The notes beneath the pieces are model-generated. The model was not told where the DNA came from. It did not search any database and saw nothing but the letters and a program-made list of their open reading frames with translations. 64,000 nt of DNA from Bacteroides rodentium JCM 16496 (GTDB lineage: Bacteria > Bacteroidota > Bacteroidia > Bacteroidales > Bacteroidaceae), in NCBI RefSeq assembly GCF_000614125.1, contig NZ_BAKJ01000004.1, positions 124,001-188,000 on the forward strand. The letters are read 5' to 3'. The first letter of the stretch is position 1, and every line of letters begins with the position of its first letter. The position numbers were made by a program, and so were the translations under genes. Of the stretch, positions 17,158-27,907 are shown piece by piece.

Positions 17158-19224
17158 ATGAAAAAAACATTATTCAGAACAATAATGTGTGTCGGTATTG
17201 CCAGCATGCTACTCGGTGGATGTACAAACGACGATGTGTATAACCCGGAAGCTGTCGTAAAAAAGTACGAGAACGCATGGGAAAAACAGTTCGGAAAGGT
17301 CGACCCGAACCAGACGTGGAATACGGCGGCAAGGGTGACGGCAGTAGCCAATGTGCCTTACATCAGCGGCGAAGCCATCATGAGTATCTACACAAGCAAT
17401 CCGCTTGAAAGCGACTCCAGACTGCTGGCAAAAACGGCAGTGAACAGCGGGACAGGAACCATCAGCTTTGATATACCCAGCACCACGACACAAGTATTTG
17501 TTGCTATCGAAAGCAATGACCTGTACCGCGTATACGGATACTATGCCGTAGAGAACGGAACTGTAAGCATTACGCCGTCTTTGAGCGTGGCACAAACCAG
17601 AGCAGCAAGCAATGTGACTAAAGGCAGCATACAAAAGACTAGTAATGTAAAATACAATACTACAACCCAAGTGGGATGGAAAATAGGCGAATGGGGACAA
17701 GGCAAAACCTATGAAGAATGGGAGGCTGATTATAGAAAATTAGGAATAAGTATCCAATACAACAATCCAGGTCCATACACTACTGAATCCATTGCAACCT
17801 ATACACGTGACAACCATAATAACGTCATAAGTGTTACTTTTGACTTTTCCAACCCTCAACTTAAAGAGGGGGTACAACCATATTACGGAGCTGAGCAATG
17901 TGTTGAACTCACTCCCTTGAACGGTGTAGAAAAGACAGCAGCCAGTCCATGGAGAAAGAGCTGGGGATATACGATGTTCGGACCAGGTTCATTCTTCGAG
18001 GAACAAAAGAAATACTATGAATCTCCCAAATTAGATCTCTATGATTCCGCTACACTTGCGCAATTGGAAAAAGGCTTCTCCATCACAACCAGCGGAGGTG
18101 AAATCAAGATACCTTTTATATATGGAGCAACAAATAACACCAATAAATTCGGATACGTATACTACAAAGACGGCCAGGACCCTCTGACCCAGCCCCACTA
18201 CATCCTGATGAACGATGCCCGCCCATCAGAAAACATATATCATGGTTCTTGGAGGGGTACAGCCGTACAAGGGATGGAGCTATCCCGGTGGACTGACGAA
18301 GACAAGACAAACGAGGCTTTAATCTATGGCACAGAATACAAGCTTTATTTCTTTGGAGACGACCACAATGAGACAGCCACGTACACCTTCCCTACCGGAT
18401 ACCACATCGTATTCTTCATCTATCAGAACGATGGTGATTGGAAAAACAATTTCAACTATTCCATACCGGAATTGAATAAGCGCATTGGCAATAATAATTA
18501 TAACGGAACCACAGCAGAAGGTGCCGTGAAATGCGCTGCCTGGACATTCAAAGGACACACATTCGTTGGTTTCGAAGACGGTGGACATGATGAAGACTTG
18601 AACGACATTGTATTCTGGGCCGAAGGCGCCTATGCACCGGACGATACACCAATCGTCGTGCCCGACCCCACCCCCACTCCCGAGCCTGTCGGCAACCCTT
18701 GGATTCTTGCCTGCGAAGATCTCGGTTCAACCGATGACTTCGACTTCAACGACATTGTGTTCAGCGTGAGCCACGTCAGCGGCGAGACCACCGCAACCGT
18801 CACTCCGCTTGCAGCCGGAGGCACACTGCCCGCCTACATCTGCTTCGGCAGCCAGGAGTTGGGTGAAATCCACACCTTGCTGGGTGGAAGCAGCACTACC
18901 GAATTCATCAACACCACCGGAAGCAAGGGCACAGCCGGGGAACCTGTAACAATCAATGTCGACAAAGATTTCAGCATGGCCAGCAACAACATGGGCGGCT
19001 TCTCCGTAAAAGTCATTACTAAAGACAACTCGGAAGCAACCGTCCGCATCACCGCTCCCGGACAAGGCACAGCCCCGCAGATGATTTGTGTTCCCGGTGA
19101 ATGGGCATGGCCTACGGAAAGAACCAATATTTCAGACGCTTATCCCGCTTTCGGCGAATGGGGAGCCAACTACGCAACCAATAAGGACTGGTACAAAAAA
19201 CCAAATGGCGGCGTTGTGAAATAA
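17158..19224 (+). CDS. LruC domain lipoprotein
   Basis: Surface lipoprotein of 688 residues. Signal peptide with lipobox L-G-G-C (Cys22), then a helical NPEAVVKKYENAWEKQFG segment. Two acidic DxDxND-type motifs stand before hydrophobic strands: HDEDLNDIVFW (about 476) and DDFDFNDIVFSV (about 526), the second being the LruC/DUF4842 mark and probably calcium-binding. A Pro-rich linker PDPTPTPEPVG separates them. The C-terminus ends in WPTERTNISDAYPAFGEWG. It lies upstream of a second LruC protein and an exopolysaccharide cluster, so a matrix or adhesion role is possible. No enzyme motif was seen. Confidence 0.85.
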   Translation: MKKTLFRTIMCVGIASMLLGGCTNDDVYNPEAVVKKYENAWEKQFGKVDPNQTWNTAARVTAVANVPYISGEAIMSIYTSNPLESDSRLLAKTAVNSGTGTISFDIPSTTTQVFVAIESNDLYRVYGYYAVENGTVSITPSLSVAQTRAASNVTKGSIQKTSNVKYNTTTQVGWKIGEWGQGKTYEEWEADYRKLGISIQYNNPGPYTTESIATYTRDNHNNVISVTFDFSNPQLKEGVQPYYGAEQCVELTPLNGVEKTAASPWRKSWGYTMFGPGSFFEEQKKYYESPKLDLYDSATLAQLEKGFSITTSGGEIKIPFIYGATNNTNKFGYVYYKDGQDPLTQPHYILMNDARPSENIYHGSWRGTAVQGMELSRWTDEDKTNEALIYGTEYKLYFFGDDHNETATYTFPTGYHIVFFIYQNDGDWKNNFNYSIPELNKRIGNNNYNGTTAEGAVKCAAWTFKGHTFVGFEDGGHDEDLNDIVFWAEGAYAPDDTPIVVPDPTPTPEPVGNPWILACEDLGSTDDFDFNDIVFSVSHVSGETTATVTPLAAGGTLPAYICFGSQELGEIHTLLGGSSTTEFINTTGSKGTAGEPVTINVDKDFSMASNNMGGFSVKVITKDNSEATVRITAPGQGTAPQMICVPGEWAWPTERTNISDAYPAFGEWGANYATNKDWYKKPNGGVVK

Positions 19225-19467
19225 ACAATAAAAAAGCTTTGCCATCCAGAGGAGCTTGCGATGAAGAAAATCGACTCTTTGCACACATATAAAGGGAACA
19301 GAATCTTTGCCGCAAGCTCTTTCCGGTTGAAGAATCATAATTTCGGCATACATAATATTGATAATTTTCAAGATAAACTTGCTTTATCTATTCATACAAA
19401 AGCGTTAAAAAGCATTAATAGAACTGCTTTTATCCCTATTAATAAAGCATATTAGCTTAAATAAACG

Positions 19468-19475
19468 TACTTTTG
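19468..19475 (+). promoter_or_regulatory. -7 box of the second LruC gene
   Basis: TACTTTTG matches TAnnTTTG, 31 bp upstream of the start at 19506. No convincing -33 box. Confidence 0.45.
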
Positions 19476-19505
19476 CTTATTATCCAAGCAAAACAAAATT
19501 AAAAT

Positions 19506-21784
19506 ATGGGAGAGCATATCCGATACAAACGCTTTCTGCCGCTTGTTATTCTTACAATAGGCATGCTGCTGCAGGGTTGCAAAGACGATGTCTTTAACCC
19601 CGAAAAAGTAAAAGCAGCCTATCAGGACAGGTTTCCGGTCAAGAACATAGACCCGGCTATGGATTGGAAAATGACTCAGCAGGTCCGGGTCAATGTTTCT
19701 GTATCCGAAGATGCCGGCGTGGACTACACCATACGTATTTACGACAAGAACCCCTTAACCAGCCGGTCGTCCGCCAAACTGCTGGCAGAAGCACCGCCAA
19801 TAATACAACAGCATTTACCACCGTCATGGACTGCCCTTCTGTGCTGACGAGCGCTTTCGTGTGCCGCACCGATGCACACAGCCGCAACATAGTGAAATAC
19901 GTATCCATCCAAAACGGTCAGCTCCATGCCGCTTTCGGCAGTTCTCCCGCAACAACACGTGCCGCATGGACACGCAGTGTCAGCATCGAGACCTATTCAC
20001 CGGAAAAGTCCGAAGCGGAAATCACCGCCATGCTATCAAGTGCCGAAGAGATAAGGCCGAATACCGATTTTCAAAACGGAAAAGCCTACAAAATCTCCAA
20101 AGACAATATATATAAGAATAAAATCAGCAAGGATGGCATGGAAAGTGACAATCCGGCCATCATCATCATTGAAGGCAGCTGGAAACCCAATGGGAACAAC
20201 ATGACCGTCGAACGCGGTTTCGAATTCTATGTGATTGACGGAGGGGAAATCGTGATACCGGACGAACACACCTTCACTTTAGTGCAATCCAGCCGGTTTA
20301 TCGTCTACGCGGGTGGAACCATCAAAGGGAACGACATCGAATTGACCAATGCATCCGGAGGCAGCTACAACTACAATGCCGGCACTATGGAAATAGATGA
20401 TTTCCATGTCAGCCAGGGAGGAGCATTCTATAATTGTGGTACCGTGCGTGTCGATGAAATGGATTTCGACAGCGGATGCAAATTCATCAACCAGGGCAAA
20501 GCCTATATCGGGAAAACCGACAGCAACATCACTATAGACAACGGATGCTATCTATATGCGGAAGAATTTGTAGGCACACTGAACATGGGAGACACCTCTT
20601 CTGCAGAGATAAAGGATTTCGGGGACCATAGCAACAATTACAACACCAAAATCACGATGGGCGACAACTCCATGATAACCGTACTCGATGAAGCAGAATT
20701 GTCGCAAGTCAAGTTCATCGGTCCGGACAATGAGTATGCACTGGTGAAAATAAAAGAGATAGAAGATATCAACGGATTCAGTAGCCAGGGAAACATTTAT
20801 TATGAAGTTGAAGAGATAGACGATGACATCACCAAAGAAAATTGGCTTGCCCAATTCCTTGATGCCATCAAGAACACCGAAGGAACCATATCCAAATGGG
20901 GAGAATCCCCCATCACCATCCCTGCCGGCGAATGTACGGGCGAAGGCAATACTCCGGACGAATCCGGTTCGGAGCTGCCCCAGGAAGGCATCCCCTATAC
21001 TTACGTATTCGAAGACAACTTCCCGTTAGTAGGCGATTATGACTTCAACGACGTGGTTTTGGATGTAACAACCAGCTACCAACGCGAGAGAAAGACAAAT
21101 TACATAAAGCGCATACAGCTCAACATCACCCTCACAGCCGCCGGAGCCAGCAAAGCTGTCGGAGCAGGGCTCCGTATTGTAGGCATCCGGAAGTCGGACA
21201 TCAAGGAAATCAACACCGGAGGAGATGACTCACGTTTCCAAAGGTCTTTCAACGACCCATACAGCCTGCTCGATTACAGCAGCGGCAGCCACATGGAAGA
21301 CTCCGACCCGGACGTCGTGATTCCCATCGTCGGCGAGGTCCACAATGTGTTCGGTACCCAATTGGGCAACCTGGTGAATACGGGCGACGGAATGACCTCC
21401 AAAGCTTATACGTATGAAATCATCATCGAACTGGCAGACCAAAGCAAGACAGACCCGCTATTCTCGAAAGACAACCTCGACTTCTTCATCTGCTACCAAT
21501 ATAAAAGCATGCAGAAGCGTATGGAAGTCCACTTATACGAATTCTGGGGATATGGCGCCACTGCCGCCGGAACTGTACAGCAAGAGAACCTGGATTTGGC
21601 AGGCAACAACACCTGGGCCATCTGTGTCCCCTACGGTTTCCGCTATCCCAAGGAAAGAATCAACATTTCGCGTACCGACATTCCCGAAGAAAGCGCTTAC
21701 CCCCAATTCATCTATTGGGCGCAAGACAGGACACAAAATACGGAATGGTACGAGCACCCTGTAGAAAAGAATATATATAGATAA
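19506..21784 (+). CDS. LruC domain lipoprotein 2 (frame break)
   Basis: Lipoprotein of about 759 residues with lipobox M-L-L-Q-G-C (Cys25). The N-terminal part (DDVFNPEKVKAAYQDRFPVK) and the C-terminal part (WAICVPYGFRYPKERINISR) match the same regions of the protein at 17158, and DYDFNDVVLDV is the acidic LruC motif. The middle has a parallel-beta-like stretch rich in G, N and D (residues about 230-400). The frame breaks near 19791: adding one G (gaaggcacc for gaagcacc) gives KLLAEGTANNTTAFTTV. It is followed closely by the response regulator gene. Confidence 0.85.
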
Positions 21785-21797
21785 ATAAAGATAAACA

Positions 21798-22158
21798 ATG
21801 AAAAAAATAATTATTTGTAGATGACAAACCTGCCATAGGCAAGGTACTCTCTGTGTATTTAGGCAACGACAACGAGCTGGTATATTTTGAAGACCCCATC
21901 AAAGCCATCGAATGGCTGAACGAAGGCAATGAACCGGCCCTGATTATATCGGATATCCACATGCCCCGCATGACGGGCGACGAGTTCCTTTCCTATCTGA
22001 AAGGCAATTCCCTTTTCAAGGACATCCCGGTAGTCATGCTGTCCAGCGAAGAGAGTACCACCGAGCGCATCCGCCTGCTCGAAACCGGGGCTGCAGACTA
22101 CATTCTGAAACCGTTCAACCCGATGGAGTTGAAAGCACGCATCAAGCGGTTCCTTTGA
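21798..22158 (+). CDS. Stand-alone response regulator receiver (frame break)
   Basis: Single CheY-like receiver domain, about 119 residues, no output domain. The N-terminus reads MKKIII then VDDKPAIGKVLSVYL once one extra base near 21815 is removed. The phospho-acceptor Asp is in LIISDIHMPRMTG, the conserved Ser is in VVMLSSEES and the conserved Lys in DYILKPFNPMEL. It lies 55 bp upstream of a phosphoglycosyltransferase whose N-terminus is itself receiver-like. Probably a phosphorelay input to exopolysaccharide synthesis. No histidine kinase gene is nearby. Confidence 0.85.
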
Positions 22159-22212
22159 GACGAGAGACAAGAGACGAGAGATGAGTGTTGATAATTTTTA
22201 AATTCCTCCAAG

Positions 22213-23385
22213 ATGGACATGTTATATTTTATATATATAGGAAATAACCGTACCGCCATCGACCACTTGACCAAAGTGACCGGTGGCATGTTCATGGCTG
22301 TATCCTCCTGCAACAAGGCCGCCAAAGTCATCGACGGCATCCGCGAACGATATAACACCTCCATTCTTTACGAGCAGGGCACCCTCGAAAAAGACTGCCG
22401 GAATATCGCCTTCCTTCACAAACGTTTCCCGCGGGTCTACAACATACTTGTCACGGAGCATCTTCCCGGCGAAAGCCGCAAAGCCTACTTGCAGGCAGGC
22501 ATCAACAACACCCTCCCTCCCATGGCAAGCGAAGAAAGCATCCGGCAAATGACAAAATTCCTCCGGCTGCGCAAGGAGCACAAGCTGCAGGAATTCAGCC
22601 AGTCACACCGTAAGATATTCAACACCTTCCACCTGCCTATGTGGAAGCGTATATTCGACATCCTCTTTGCCGTTGCCGTACTGGTCGTGCTGTCTCCCAT
22701 ACTCATCGCGACAGCCATAGCCATCCGCATGGAAAGCAAGGGAAAAGTGATTTACAAGTCCCAGCGCGTAGGCAGCAACTACCAGATATTCAACTTCCTG
22801 AAGTTCCGTTCCATGTACACCAATGCCGACAAGCGCCTGAAAGAGCTGAACGCCCTCAACCAATACAAGATAGAGGAAGAGCTTACGGACGAGCAGCCCG
22901 ATATCCGCTTCGACGACCTGACCGGCACTTCCGAAGAGGAGGCCACCCTGCTGATTTCGGACGACTTTGTCATCTCCGAAGAAGATTTCCTTAAAAAGAA
23001 GGCCCAAGAAAAGCAGAATACGTTTATCAAGATAGAGAACGATCCCCGCGTCACCCGCGTAGGCCGTTTCATCCGCAAGTACAGCATTGACGAACTGCCG
23101 CAGCTGTTCAACGTCCTCAAGGGGGACATGAGCATCGTGGGCAACCGCCCGCTCCCCCTCTACGAGGCCGAGCTGCTGACCAGCGACGCGTATATTGAGC
23201 GCTTCATGGCTCCCGCCGGACTGACGGGACTGTGGCAAGTGGAGAAACGAGGCGGTGCCGGGAAGATGTCTGCCGAAGAGCGCAAGCAGCTGGACATCAA
23301 GTACGCCAAAGAATTTTCATTCTGGCTGGACATGAAGATACTGTGTAAGACGCTGACGGCGTTTGTGCAGAAAGAGAATGTATAA
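22213..23385 (+). CDS. Receiver-like/phosphoglycosyltransferase fusion (sugar transferase)
   Basis: Polyprenyl-phosphate sugar-1-phosphate transferase (WbaP/WcaJ catalytic core), 390 residues, starts exopolysaccharide assembly at the inner membrane. The C-terminal core has one membrane segment (about 140-165, [17 protein letters not shown]), the [12 protein letters not shown] motif and [20 protein letters not shown]. Two departures from the family: the usual four-helix N-terminus is replaced by about 110 soluble residues with a receiver-like fold pattern but no obvious phospho-Asp, and about 60 acidic residues ([16 protein letters not shown] onward) are inserted between the two catalytic motifs. 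Confidence 0.88.
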   Translation: MDMLYFIYIGNNRTAIDHLTKVTGGMFMAVSSCNKAAKVIDGIRERYNTSILYEQGTLEKDCRNIAFLHKRFPRVYNILVTEHLPGESRKAYLQAGINNTLPPMASEESIRQMTKFLRLRKEHKLQEFSQSHRKIFNTFHLPMWKRIFDILFAVAVLVVLSPILIATAIAIRMESKGKVIYKSQRVGSNYQIFNFLKFRSMYTNADKRLKELNALNQYKIEEELTDEQPDIRFDDLTGTSEEEATLLISDDFVISEEDFLKKKAQEKQNTFIKIENDPRVTRVGRFIRKYSIDELPQLFNVLKGDMSIVGNRPLPLYEAELLTSDAYIERFMAPAGLTGLWQVEKRGGAGKMSAEERKQLDIKYAKEFSFWLDMKILCKTLTAFVQKENV

Positions 23386-23408
23386 AAAGAAAGATAACAG
23401 GAATCATT

Positions 23409-24257
23409 ATGGCTTTAAATATGATAAAGAGACACATCAAGTCCGTCATTTACAGTGTAATCCTTTTAGGATTGTCGGAATTGCCTTTGTCTGTGGCTGC
23501 GCAGCAGGAGTTGACACGGGAGGAGCGCATCAAGATATTGGAGCAACTCAAGATGGAGGATAAAAAAATAGAAGTCAACACATTAGGATTAATCAGTCCG
23601 AAGGCATCTATAGAAATTGAAGAATTAGAGCTTCCTCCTCTATCTGTCTTTCTGGATGCAGTGACAGAGAATGCGTCAGTAAAAAAGGCCCAGTCCCAAG
23701 TGGAGCAAGTCAGGAACCAATACCGCCTGGAAAAAAGGAACTGGTGGAACTACTTCAGACTGAACGGTAACTATTCTTACGGACGTTACAATATTATAGG
23801 CAATTCCAGTGACGAGTTCACCTCTGTATACCAGACAACGATGTCAAGCGCCCAGCATAACTTCAATGTCGGGGCCAGCGTTGGGGTAAGTTTAGGGGAT
23901 TTGTTTAACCGTCCGCTGAAACTGAAAGACTACCGCTACCAGATAGAGCAACTGCAATATACGCAAGAAGGAGTAATGGAAGAGCGAAAGCTGAAGGTCT
24001 TGGAAGCCTACAATGCAGTTACCGAACAATTGGCTACGATAAAGGCCAAAGCGGAAACAGCTGCATTGTATAACGCACAAATGAAAATTTCTGAAAATAA
24101 TTTCATACAAGGAGCCATTGATATCATATCGCTTTCTTTGGAACGTGCACGCCGTACCAGTGCTGTGACCAACTATGAACAGAGCCGTGTAGCCCTGCAC
24201 AATTCTATCGTATTGTTAGAGATGCTGACTAATGTTAAAGTTATAACAGACAAGTAA
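23409..24257 (+). CDS. TolC-like outer membrane protein
   Basis: Exported protein of 282 residues with signal peptide (LGLSELPLSVAAQQ) and a long alpha-helical body with heptad-like spacing (VEQVRNQYRLEKRNWWNYF; KLKVLEAYNAVTEQLATIKA) characteristic of the TolC/outer-membrane efflux family, but shorter than the usual 400-plus residues. It sits between the sugar transferase and the Wzc-like gene, where Wza would be expected. It may form the outer-membrane exit for the polysaccharide. Family assignment is fairly sure; the transport role is by position. Confidence 0.72.
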   Translation: MALNMIKRHIKSVIYSVILLGLSELPLSVAAQQELTREERIKILEQLKMEDKKIEVNTLGLISPKASIEIEELELPPLSVFLDAVTENASVKKAQSQVEQVRNQYRLEKRNWWNYFRLNGNYSYGRYNIIGNSSDEFTSVYQTTMSSAQHNFNVGASVGVSLGDLFNRPLKLKDYRYQIEQLQYTQEGVMEERKLKVLEAYNAVTEQLATIKAKAETAALYNAQMKISENNFIQGAIDIISLSLERARRTSAVTNYEQSRVALHNSIVLLEMLTNVKVITDK

Positions 24258-24267
24258 AATACCAGTT

Positions 24268-26427
24268 ATGAATATAGTACAATTTTTGGCAAGCTTCTTT
24301 TACCGCATCCGTTATTGGTTATTGTGGGGAAGCCTCCTTGTTACAGCTTTAGTCATATACTTCACACAGTTTTTACCATACAGTTATACGGTAAACAGCA
24401 GTCTATATGCAGGTGTAACCAACAGTACCAATCTGGACGGAAGCCAGCTTATCAATATCAATAGTACCTTCGACAATATCATCAATATAGGCAAGTCCAA
24501 GAACACTTTGGCAAAGGTTTCGGTACGTCTGCTTGCAACCAACCTCGTATACGGTGATGAGTGGAAAGACAACATGTACATTCAAGCCAAGCATTATAGG
24601 CAGCTCGTCCAAATCCTTCCTAAAGAAGTGTTGGCTTTGGTAGACCGTTCTTCTTTGGATAAAACTACAAATAATCTGATGAATTACCGGAAAGAGAACA
24701 GCAGTAATTTTGTCTATTCCATATTCAACCGCCCCTACCCGTTTTATAGCTACAATGCATTGAATACTATTATCATCAAACGGCTGGGAACCAGCGATTT
24801 GATAGAATTAGTATATACTTCTTCCGATCCCGGCATCACACAAAACACACTCAAAATATTGGAAGACGAACTGTTAAAAGCCTATGAGCTTCTCCGGTTC
24901 AGTGCAACGAACAGTGCCATTGCCTATTTTGAGGAACAAGTACGCATAGCCAAGAGCAAGCTTACCGACGAAGAAGATGACTTAACAGATTACAGTGTCC
25001 AAAAGCAAGTTATCAATTACACTGAACAATCCAAGTCTTTGTCTATAACCAAATATGCAACTGACGACCGCATGGAAGAGGCCCAACGAAACTATGCAAG
25101 TGCCATTGCGCTCCGTCAGATGTTAGAGAATAAGATGGATATACGTGCCAAGATTATACGGACCAACACTAGTTTGCTGCAAGAGTTGGATAAAGTCAGC
25201 ACCCTAAACCAAAGTATTCTTGAACAAGAAGTATTCACCACAGAACAGAGCCAGCAGAACAGTAGTAAACTTCAAAGAGAAAAAGATGCTCTGCAAAAGG
25301 CAGAAGAGAAAATCAGTCATCTCTCCGACAATTTGAATGAATATGGTTTCTCCAAAGAAGGTGTAGGAATTCAAGATATGGTGGCAGAATGGCTGACGGC
25401 ATGTGTCAATGAGGCTAAGGCCAAAGCCGAAATGAAAGTTTTGATTGACCGCCAGCAGGACATCGTCAACCAATATCGGGATTTTTCACCCGTAGGCACT
25501 CAAATAAAACGAAAAGAGCGTGCCGTAGGTATTGCTGAAGATAATTACCGCCAGCAATTACATGGCCTTGCAGAAGCCCATCTCCGTCTGCAGAACATCA
25601 AGATGACGACCGCCAACCTGCAAGTTATAGCATCGCCCGAGTATCCATTGACAGACAACGGCAGAAAAAGGCTTATCTACATCCTTGCCGCATTTTTCGG
25701 CAGTTTGGTATTCATAAGCGGCTACTTCCTGCTGATTGAATTGTTAGACCGCACTCTCCGCGACCCGGACCGCAGTAAACGCCTGACCGGACTCTCTGTC
25801 ATTGCAGCATTCAACGGCGTAAGCAACTTGAAATTCCGTGGATTCCTCAAGGCTTGCAACCGGCTTGCCGCTGCCTATAGTTGCCGGCAATTGAACAACT
25901 ATCTGCATCCGGACCGTCCTACTGTCATCAACCTGCTCAGTATGGAGCCGCGTGAAGGGAAATCATTCCTTGCCAAGTATTTCATCGATTACTGGGAAAC
26001 TGAAGACATGAAGGTACGCCTTGTGCAATACGACCACGATTTCGACACGCAAACCAAAGCGTATGTACAAGCTCAAGAACTGTCCGACTTCTGGGTATTG
26101 AACGAAGCAGAAGAGATACCGGACATCATCTTGGTGGAATATCCCGCTGTCAGTACCGCAACATTGCCTATGCCGGCATTGAAGAAAGCTGATTTCAATC
26201 TGCTGATAGCCAATGCCGCCCGCTTATGGGGCAAGGACGACGACACGCAGTTGAAGCCGTTGAAGGAAGAACTGGAAGGTACTCCCCTATTCATGTATCT
26301 CAACAATGCAGATCGTGAAGTGGTCGAGAGTTTCACTGGAGAATTGCCACCTCACACCCCATTCCACAGTTTCTTCAGCCGGTTGGCACAATTAGGTTTA
26401 ACGTCAAAATCAGCAGCTGTCAAATAA
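24268..26427 (+). CDS. Wzc-like polysaccharide co-polymerase with degenerate kinase domain
   Basis: Chain-length and export protein of 719 residues. Membrane segments at about 15-35 and 470-495 flank a long coiled-coil periplasmic region, as in Wzc/GNVR proteins. The cytoplasmic C-terminus keeps a Walker-A-like loop SMEPREGKSFLAKY (about 555) but in place of the Walker A' Asp motif has VRLVQYDHDF, and it lacks the C-terminal tyrosine cluster, so tyrosine kinase activity is doubtful. The gene begins 10 bases after the TolC-like gene and its stop abuts the next start. It probably couples polymer length to export. Confidence 0.82.
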   Translation: MNIVQFLASFFYRIRYWLLWGSLLVTALVIYFTQFLPYSYTVNSSLYAGVTNSTNLDGSQLININSTFDNIINIGKSKNTLAKVSVRLLATNLVYGDEWKDNMYIQAKHYRQLVQILPKEVLALVDRSSLDKTTNNLMNYRKENSSNFVYSIFNRPYPFYSYNALNTIIIKRLGTSDLIELVYTSSDPGITQNTLKILEDELLKAYELLRFSATNSAIAYFEEQVRIAKSKLTDEEDDLTDYSVQKQVINYTEQSKSLSITKYATDDRMEEAQRNYASAIALRQMLENKMDIRAKIIRTNTSLLQELDKVSTLNQSILEQEVFTTEQSQQNSSKLQREKDALQKAEEKISHLSDNLNEYGFSKEGVGIQDMVAEWLTACVNEAKAKAEMKVLIDRQQDIVNQYRDFSPVGTQIKRKERAVGIAEDNYRQQLHGLAEAHLRLQNIKMTTANLQVIASPEYPLTDNGRKRLIYILAAFFGSLVFISGYFLLIELLDRTLRDPDRSKRLTGLSVIAAFNGVSNLKFRGFLKACNRLAAAYSCRQLNNYLHPDRPTVINLLSMEPREGKSFLAKYFIDYWETEDMKVRLVQYDHDFDTQTKAYVQAQELSDFWVLNEAEEIPDIILVEYPAVSTATLPMPALKKADFNLLIANAARLWGKDDDTQLKPLKEELEGTPLFMYLNNADREVVESFTGELPPHTPFHSFFSRLAQLGLTSKSAAVK

Positions 26428-27897
26428 ATGCAAACGGATATCAAAGGACATAGCATATCTCCCTTAGCGGTCACATTATTAGTGTTCATCATCGGATTAA
26501 GCGCAATTATCTATAGCGTACTATTCAGTACCTGGGATATCATTGCATACATTTGCTTTTCCCCTTTTTTTCTAATAATACTGATACAAGCATTTAAGAA
26601 CCCATTCATCGGCTTATGCTTTTTGTTTACATTCAATTACTTCTTTATACTTTGGTATAGATATACGTTAGGAACCGGATTAAGTGTTTGGTATGACACT
26701 TCAACTATCATATTGTTTGTAGTATTTTTAGTATACTCTTACCATCAAGGAAAAGTTTCATGGAAATACACAAAAAATATTCTTACATTAGGAGGTGGTA
26801 TATGGGCGCTATATACTGCAGCGGAAGTAATGAATCCAACAGCCGTCACAGAAGCCTGGATCTATTCCCGCGGAATTATATACAGCACCTTCATCGTTTC
26901 ATTAATCGGTGTCCTGACGATAACTTCCTATAAACGATTACGTATTATCCTATTCTTTCTCTCTGCATTTACCTTAACAGCTGTTGCCAAAGCCGCCTAC
27001 CAGAAATACTTCGGTTTTGATGACATAGAAATGAACATGCTGATTGAGACAGAGATGTACAAGACACACATTTTGCCTGGCATCACACGCTATTTTTCTT
27101 TCTTCACAGATGCCGGAAATTTTGGTTCCAATATGGGTTTTGCCGCTATTTTATTCGGAATTTCGGCAATCTTTATGAAAAAGCGTTCCATAAAGATATA
27201 TTTCATTGCCGTTACAGTCTGTGCCATCTATGCTTTATTCATTTCCGGAACACGTGGAGCTTTATTTGTCCCGATAGGAGGCATCATTCTATTCACCTTC
27301 CTAAGTAAAAATGCCAAACTAATGGGAGCCACAGCCATATTCGGTTTATGTGTTTATCTTTTCTTCGCCCATACTTATATCGGAGAAGGCAATCCTCAAA
27401 TCAGACGCATGCGTACAGCCTTCAGGCCGACTGATGACCCTTCATATATTGTCCGTCAGGAGAACCGGAAGAAATTAGCTGAATATCTGAAATACAAACC
27501 TTTCGGCGAAGGGCTCGGCTTAGGAGGAGTAGAAGCCAGAGTATACGGAGAGCGCCTCACCACCATGACTCCGCATGACTCGTCTTATGTAAAGCTTTGG
27601 ATGGAAACCGGCATTGTAGTTGATACTTTTCCTTACCATATATATAAGCGCATTGTTAAGGGGATGCTATCTTATCATGTTCCGGATTAAGAACGAAGAA
27701 CTGCGCGGTGTACTCACAGCCATTGCCTGCGGAATTTTCGGGCTGATGATAAGCGCTTACGGGAATGCCTTCTTCATGCAATTCCTACGGGCTTCATGGT
27801 CATTTTATTTTTATCTGTCCTGCTTAATGGGGAACATATAGACCAGCTGTTGACAGAAAAACTGAGAACGAAAAAAACAATAGAAAAAATTAAATAG
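26428..27897 (+). CDS. O-antigen ligase/polymerase family membrane protein (two frame breaks)
   Basis: Polytopic inner-membrane protein of about 490 residues with ten or more hydrophobic helices and a large periplasmic loop, in the Wzy/WaaL pattern. Frame breaks: near 27619 two bases are missing (repair gives METGIVGLILFLTIYISALL), and near 27785 one C is missing (repair gives FFMQFPTGFMVILFLSVLL). The true C-terminus is NGEHIDQLLTEKLRTKKTIE..., ending at 27897. It directly follows the Wzc-like gene. Whether it polymerises repeat units or ligates chains cannot be told from sequence. Confidence 0.82.
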
Positions 27898-27907
27898 AAA
27901 AACAGAT

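Noticed and set aside
19261..19455. 64-codon ORF between the LruC genes
   Set aside because: No homology pattern, no promoter, AT-driven composition; probably chance.
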